Assembly: GCF_025399195.1 (NCBI RefSeq)
Contig: NW_026252166.1
Location: 1 to 64,000, forward strand
DNA length: 64,000 nt
Origin: Umbelopsis ramanniana AG
Lineage: Eukaryota; Mucoromycota; Umbelopsidomycetes; Umbelopsidales; Umbelopsidaceae
Direction of reading: 5' to 3'
Within the stretch, counting starts at the first letter, position 1; every line of letters starts with the position of its first letter. The translations under genes and the position numbers were made by a program. The notes below the pieces were generated by a model. The model made no database searches. It was not told where the DNA came from and was given only the letters and a program-made list of their open reading frames with translations. Below are positions 58,701 to 64,000 of this stretch, piece after piece.

Positions 58701-61700
58701 TGTCATTTGTTGACATCGGGCTAGTGTCCTCAAAGATAGGTGGTATATTGTCCATTTGCGTGCCAACAATTTCGCCGCCTGAAGTGCTCGCTGTCGGCCG
58801 TTCACGGTTGACAAAAGAGTTATCCAATGCTTCAAACGGATTGGCCGATTCAGAGACCCTATTTCGTGAGCCTGAAGTGGCAGGACTGATGGGTAGCATC
58901 GATCCTAAAGAATGACCACTTTGATCACCACTGCCGATAGCCTTCTCACGCCTGTGTTTGCCAATTGTGCTTGGATACCGCATTGCCATATCCTTGGCTT
59001 TAGCCTCAGCACCCCATCGAACATAGTTGTAGTAAGATTCGAGCAAATAGTCATTGGCAATGCGTTGCTTTCCACGTCGCATGTAGAATTCTGCAGCCAA
59101 TTCGCAGGCAAGAGCCGTGATCTGTATGAATCCATGTTTCTTTGCGCCATCAATAGCAGCGTCAAATAAATCAACAGCGCAAAGGAAATTGTCTTCGGCA
59201 AATTCAGAGTGGAGTGCTTGAAGTAAGGCGAGTTTGTGCTCAAAGAATTGTGGCGCATTGATAGCCCACCCTTTACAGCGTTGGATAGCATCTGTAACCC
59301 GTTGTCGTTCCTGTTCTGTTATTTGACTCCAGTTTTCTAGAAACGATATGGAGCTGAATACGTAAAACATGGCCGTATGCAGTAATCCAATAGCTCCATC
59401 AATAGAGGAGAATCCCGAACGACTGAACTTCAACGCTTCTTCTTTTTTACGGAAAGTGGTCACCAATATCAAGTTGAACAAGTCGTAACAAAAGGCGTTC
59501 AAGATTAGGTTGTTGGATTGTACTATTTGATGATAGGAATCTGTATATACTTGGCCAATCAGGTCGCATGGGTTGGGATTGCCGCGATTCATAAGATTCA
59601 AAATCGTTTGATATCCGACTCGTAGATATGCATTTCCGACTTCCTGACGGAAACGTTCCATGATGACTTTGTATCGAGCACATCTGTCAGAAATGCCTTC
59701 CAAAGCTTCACTTGCGAAGAACATATACATGCATTGTTCAACGCTAGGGTGATAGTGATGAGTGATGTAATTTTACTTTAAAATATCAAATTGTTCATCC
59801 AACACTTACCAGCCGTAGCCGACATATTCACCGTTCATGGTAGAGATGCCTTCCTCAATAGATTGCTCAAAAGTAGCATAGGTATTACTAGAGGTAACGG
59901 GGGTTTTTTAGGATGATCTACCACGACAGCAATTCTCATTCTTTAGCACTTACGCTAGTGGTTCGTTCCAACATTGTACATGTGAAGCGTATACTTTCAA
60001 AGTAGCGCACTCCACAAGAGTTCTTTCGTATTTTTCGAGTGAGGTAACGGCAAGTTTTCCCCATTCGTAGGCGATGACAATAACATTGGCTAGCTCTTCC
60101 GGTGTCGTAAACTTGTTCATGGCTGTACCAATTGTCAATAAGCCATAAAGAGTGTAGATATATGTTACTTCTGGTACCACATTGTTATCCAAAGTCGCAT
60201 TTAAGCCGGTTAAGATGATATAGGGCAACAATTCTGGTCGCGAAAAGTAGACAGGCGGTATAGAACTAACAAGAATGCGAATGGTCGCAAGATGTAAGAC
60301 ATCTTTGGTGAGTGTTAGATTTGCCATGCTGCGAATTTCCTCAACATTCATGCTTTCAATGCGGTGCGAGATAGTAGCGCAGTATGATTCCATACTTTCC
60401 GGTGTAGACGGTAGTTCATAGCCTAGGATCTGTAACCCTTCCAGGACACAGTCGATAGATTCGGATGTTTGGCCGTCTCCCATGTGGCATTTAAGTAAAC
60501 CGTGGTAAAGTTGAGCCTTATCCTTTGCAAACCGGCATTGATTTAAGGCGGTGGTAAACCAATGGAGTGCCTCCTTAAATGCAGTGGCATGATACAAAGC
60601 ATCAGCAAGACCGAAATGGACAAAGTAAGTGGTACTATAGTTGGTTTCCCAAGAGCTGTCATCCAAAAGATCGATGGCATGTCGAAAATACTTTACACTT
60701 GCATCGTAAGCGGTAGCTTGCTGTGCAATCAAGCCAGCCCGAAGGTTGAGTGATATCAACCGACGTATTTCATCTCCATTGTTTGGTAGCTTTTTCAATA
60801 AGTCAGATCCGGCATTAAGTTGATTGGTAATGTTAAAGATGTTGCGATCCAAGTAAGACGTGAGCTGAAAGAAACCTTGTCGAGATCTATTAAAAAGCTC
60901 TTCGTCGGACATAGTGCTTTCTTCGGTTTGTGCTTGATTGTCGGCATACTGTAACATAAGTCTTCCGATTTGTAAATGCGTCTTATGGCGATCCTTCTCA
61001 GGAATAAGACTATACGCGGCTTGTTGAACACGGTCGTGCAAAAATTTGAAATGTATCACAATGGGTTCTTTGGATATTCTTGTCGTTTCACTGTCGAGAG
61101 TTAAGCGATAAAGAATATGTTTTGACCTCACAGACTCATCGATAGAAGACATCATTGACGGTGAGTGATGAAACATTTCATCTTTGCTATCCATGACTGC
61201 ATTCTCAGCCAGCTGCAAGTGTTGATCGATGGACTCCAGATGCTCTTCAAAGAAAGCCATAGGAACCTTGTAATTTGAATCTAGAGGAATGACAAGCTTC
61301 GCCGCCAAACTATCCCATAGATCCATGACTGTCGCACTTAAATCCTTCTGATTCACGATAGAGAGTAGATCTGATGTGAACCTATTTCCAATACATGATG
61401 CCAGTAACAAAACGTTTCTCGTTGGCGCAGGCAGCTGAGACATTACATTGATGAGCAGATCGATGACATTTGGCGAGATTTCCTTCGTATACAGTTGCTT
61501 GATATCCCATTGCCAAGCATTCGTGCCGTAATCAAAAGATATGTCACCACTGGTGTAAAAGGATTTCAGAAGCTATAAAGAAATATAAGTAATTGCTTGT
61601 GAAGTGTCATGGTATCAAGTCCCAACTTACCTGTAATACAAAGAAGGGATTTCCCTCTGTCTTATCATAGATTAGTGTTGTGAGCTCCTGGATATGGTGC

Positions 61701-63649
61701 ATTGTGGGCTGTTTTGACTGATGTCTTTCGATCAGGGTATGCTTTATAGGATCGACATGTCCAATAAGCGTCGTTGAAACAATACATCGTACACTTTCAT
61801 GATCCAAAGGACCGAGGGCGACTGTTGTCATATTAACGGTTGGATCTTCTTCAAGCTGATCTAAAATGACGGCAAGAAGATCTCCTGGCAATACCTCGTT
61901 TGATCGGAAAGCGCCAATAAGCAATAGATGTTGCTTCTCTGGACTACAAAGGATTTTGCGAATCAAGTTGAGTTCGGTTTTGGAAGACCATTGTAGATCA
62001 TCTAAAAGATAACAATTTAGACCGTGTGTAAGTAACAAAAGAAGTGATCGTACATATTTAAACAAATGATGAATACCTAGAAAGAGAACAAGAGGGCGAT
62101 TGGGGCGTCCAAACACACTGACAAAGCGCTGGAAGATATTGGTAAATCGGGCTTCCGATTCGGTTGGGCCAAGCAGTGGAATAGCCGGCTGTGGTCCAAT
62201 GATGGTCTCTACATCTGGCATAACATCTGTAATGACACGTCCGTTGTTTCCAACAGCGTTTTGTATTGATTTGCGCCAATTTTCCAATTCTGATAATGGT
62301 TCTGATAGAAGTTGGCGAATAAGGTCTCGAAAGGCTTGGATCATGGACACAAATGGAATGTCGCGTCCAAATTGGTCGAATTTAGAGGCAGCAATATAGC
62401 TTTTGGCTTTTATGACAGGGCGCTGAATTTCATTGACTAGAGACGTTTTGCCAACCCCGGAATAGCCTTTGACGATTAGCAGGTGAGAGCCGCCCGCCTC
62501 TTTAGCATGTTCAAACGCCGAAAGGATCACGCCCCGCTCTTTTGATCTTCCGAATAACGTCTGTGGTAATATAAATTGAGAATTTCGATCTACTTCTCCA
62601 GCGACGAAGTTGTGCCAGTCGTTATTACGATTCCGCGCTATTAATATTTCAATATCTCTTTTAAGGCCTTTGGCGCTTTGATATCGGTCTTCAGGTGTTT
62701 TGGACATCATTTTCAAAATGACATCGGAGACGGGAGTGGGTATAGATGGAACGATTGCGTGTGGTGGTGTGGGTGGTTGTACAATGTGTTGGTGGATTAG
62801 TTCGACAGGGTCATTGGTGTCGAACGGAGGCAGGCCGGTCAAAAGGTGGTAGAACGTTGCACCTAAGGAATAAAAGTCGGAGCGCGTATCTATCGTCCGG
62901 TTCTGTAAATAGAGTATAAATCAATAAACCATCATGATCGTCCGTACTTCGCAACAATCTATTACCATTCGGCCGGTACTCTCCGGTGACATATACAGTA
63001 GATTCCCTTCCAGAATTTTTGCATTGGATTTGCTGAATGATGTCACTTCGGTTGTCAGCCGGCTGGCTAAAGTGAAATTGTGCAGGGCTGCTCGGTTACT
63101 GTTATCACAAGACAGAGCTCCGGGAGATATGTTGCGGTGAACAATCGAGAGTTCATGGATACACACAAGTGAGGAAGCTATTTGAGATGCCATATCCAAA
63201 AATTTGTCCAGGGGCATAACAGGGGCAGCGATGGGCACGTTTCGCTTAGGTAGTCCTTCTAGGTACAATTCCCTTAGTGTTAACCTTCCTTCTTGCTTTG
63301 GAAATATCACCATCAAGCCTCTTGAAGATGATTCAAGTGCCAGCGGCTTCAAAATCGCAGGAGCATCTTCAGGTAAGCTCATCAACAAGTTATATTCATG
63401 GCGTAATTTGGTCATATCGTAAAGATTAGCGTCACACTCTTTTACGACGACTCTTTGATTTAACTTGGTCGAAATGGCAGTGTATAGTCGTGCATCTCCA
63501 GCTAAGCGGGAGGCCATTAGGCCATGAGGCTGGATGTCGGTGTAGCCGTTGATGGCAATGTCGAAATCGACAGCGTCATTTTCTTGATACACAGCCTTTG
63601 AGCTATCAGGTAGCATTCCAGCAAGTGATAGCGAAGGTCGAGATTTCAT
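55714..63649 (-). CDS. Group X hybrid histidine kinase (kinase-like, AAA, GAF, HisKA, HATPase, REC)
   Basis: Stress-sensing phosphorelay kinase like S. pombe Mak2/Mak3. Exons: 63649-62966, 62902-62077, 62001-61631, 61572-59954, 59887-59810, 59743-57882, 57809-57669, 57573-57370, 57282-57264, 57178-55956 and 55886-55714, giving 2,399 aa. Order: protein-kinase-like head (residues 1-300) with Lys70 but HRN (171-173) and NFT (191-193) where HRD and DFG belong; AAA-type ATPase with Walker [10 protein letters not shown] near 374; a long helical middle; GAF (about 1,520-1,680, [19 protein letters not shown]); coiled coil; HisKA His1813 in NMSHEIRTP; HATPase N-box NAVKF encoded across a 19-nt exon; a degenerate receiver ([16 protein letters not shown]); and the true receiver with Asp near 2,309 ([12 protein letters not shown]) and its Lys in YIAKP. 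It should signal to a histidine phosphotransfer protein. Confidence 0.92.
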
Positions 63650-64000
63650 TCAATATGAATGCTGTGGCTTCGACCAGGCAATGTGAGCTGTAAGAGTGAG
63701 TGTACAAGAAATGGGAATGGGAATGTAGAAGACGGAAAATGTATATTGGGGAAATTGTACAGATAAAACCGACAAATTTTTTTGGGCACCCTGGGGTAGG
63801 TCTCCACAATATTTTGTAATCCACCAAGGTATTGCTAGACGATGGCAATAAAATCGTAGGTAATGTCAAAACCCCCCAGTAAAAAGATCCAAAAAGAAGT
63901 AAAGAGTAAAGTCGAGGAAATTCCATTCCATACAAAATTAAAACCGGCTGTAGTAAAGGATGATCAGCCAAATCGAGCTTGAGGGAGGCAATCGCCATAG
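63650..64000. other. Histidine kinase upstream region, window edge
   Basis: 351 bp upstream of the kinase ATG. The minus strand is open for 130 codons from 63998 but shows no domain; an additional 5' exon or unrelated leader cannot be excluded because the window ends here. Confidence 0.35.

Noticed and set aside
63606-63998. 130-codon minus-strand frame upstream of the histidine kinase ATG
   Set aside because: Overlaps the kinase start region, shows only hydrophobic low-complexity text and no family; treated as leader sequence, though an extra exon cannot be ruled out at the window edge.

Overview
The window is eukaryotic nuclear DNA from a fungus. Nearly every protein gene is split by short GT-AG introns (about 50-226 bp) with CTAAY-like branch sites, and the gene set is fungal: PacC/Rim101, a White-collar-1 photoreceptor, a Kss1/Pmk1-class MAP kinase, a group X hybrid histidine kinase, the DASH subunit Duo1 and Caf16. 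The protein style suggests an early-diverging lineage, most likely Mucoromycota/Mucorales, but that placement is inference. I recognise 24 protein genes and two tRNAs. Exon borders were read by eye; each model keeps one open frame across all its joins, but none has been tested against RNA.

Layout. 1-6680: tRNA-Glu, then a graveyard of Ty3/gypsy-type LTR retrotransposon pieces (RNase H, Gag, protease, integrase, three LTR-like stretches) and a second integrase tail between inverted repeats. 6681-19168: tRNA-Val, SmD3, a FATP/very-long-chain acyl-CoA synthetase, PacC, a TMEM135-like membrane protein, Caf16 and Duo1 (head to head), and mitochondrial branched-chain aminotransferase. 19465-24554: two tandem DinB-fold genes with identical exon plan plus a decayed third copy, in gene-poor DNA. 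24555-41610: a P450, the small CX9C protein Coa4, a RasGEF, a CLASRP-like splicing regulator head to head with the SNARE Bos1, a WC-1 photoreceptor and an epoxide hydrolase. 41611-55442: a MAP kinase, an ING PHD protein, an F-box protein head to head with kanadaptin, a Nudix protein head to head with a PSP1-family protein, and the mitochondrial phosphate carrier. 55714-63649: a 2,399-residue hybrid histidine kinase.

There is no operon-like logic. Several genes nevertheless belong to shared processes: environmental signalling (PacC for pH, WC-1 for light, the RasGEF, the MAP kinase, the histidine kinase), splicing (SmD3, CLASRP), mitochondrial and fatty-acid metabolism (FATP, BCAT, Coa4, phosphate carrier, TMEM135-like) and secretion (Bos1).

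Most notable observations: a palindromic pair of PacC-type sites just upstream of pacC itself; a DFG-to-DLG change in an otherwise standard TEY MAP kinase; a kinase-like head on the histidine kinase that lacks both catalytic aspartates; a Nudix box with two substituted consensus positions; a DinB tandem pair with a third relic that has lost a metal-ligand histidine; and tandem retroelement remnants sharing an LTR beside a tRNA gene. I did not find a clearly new multi-gene system.
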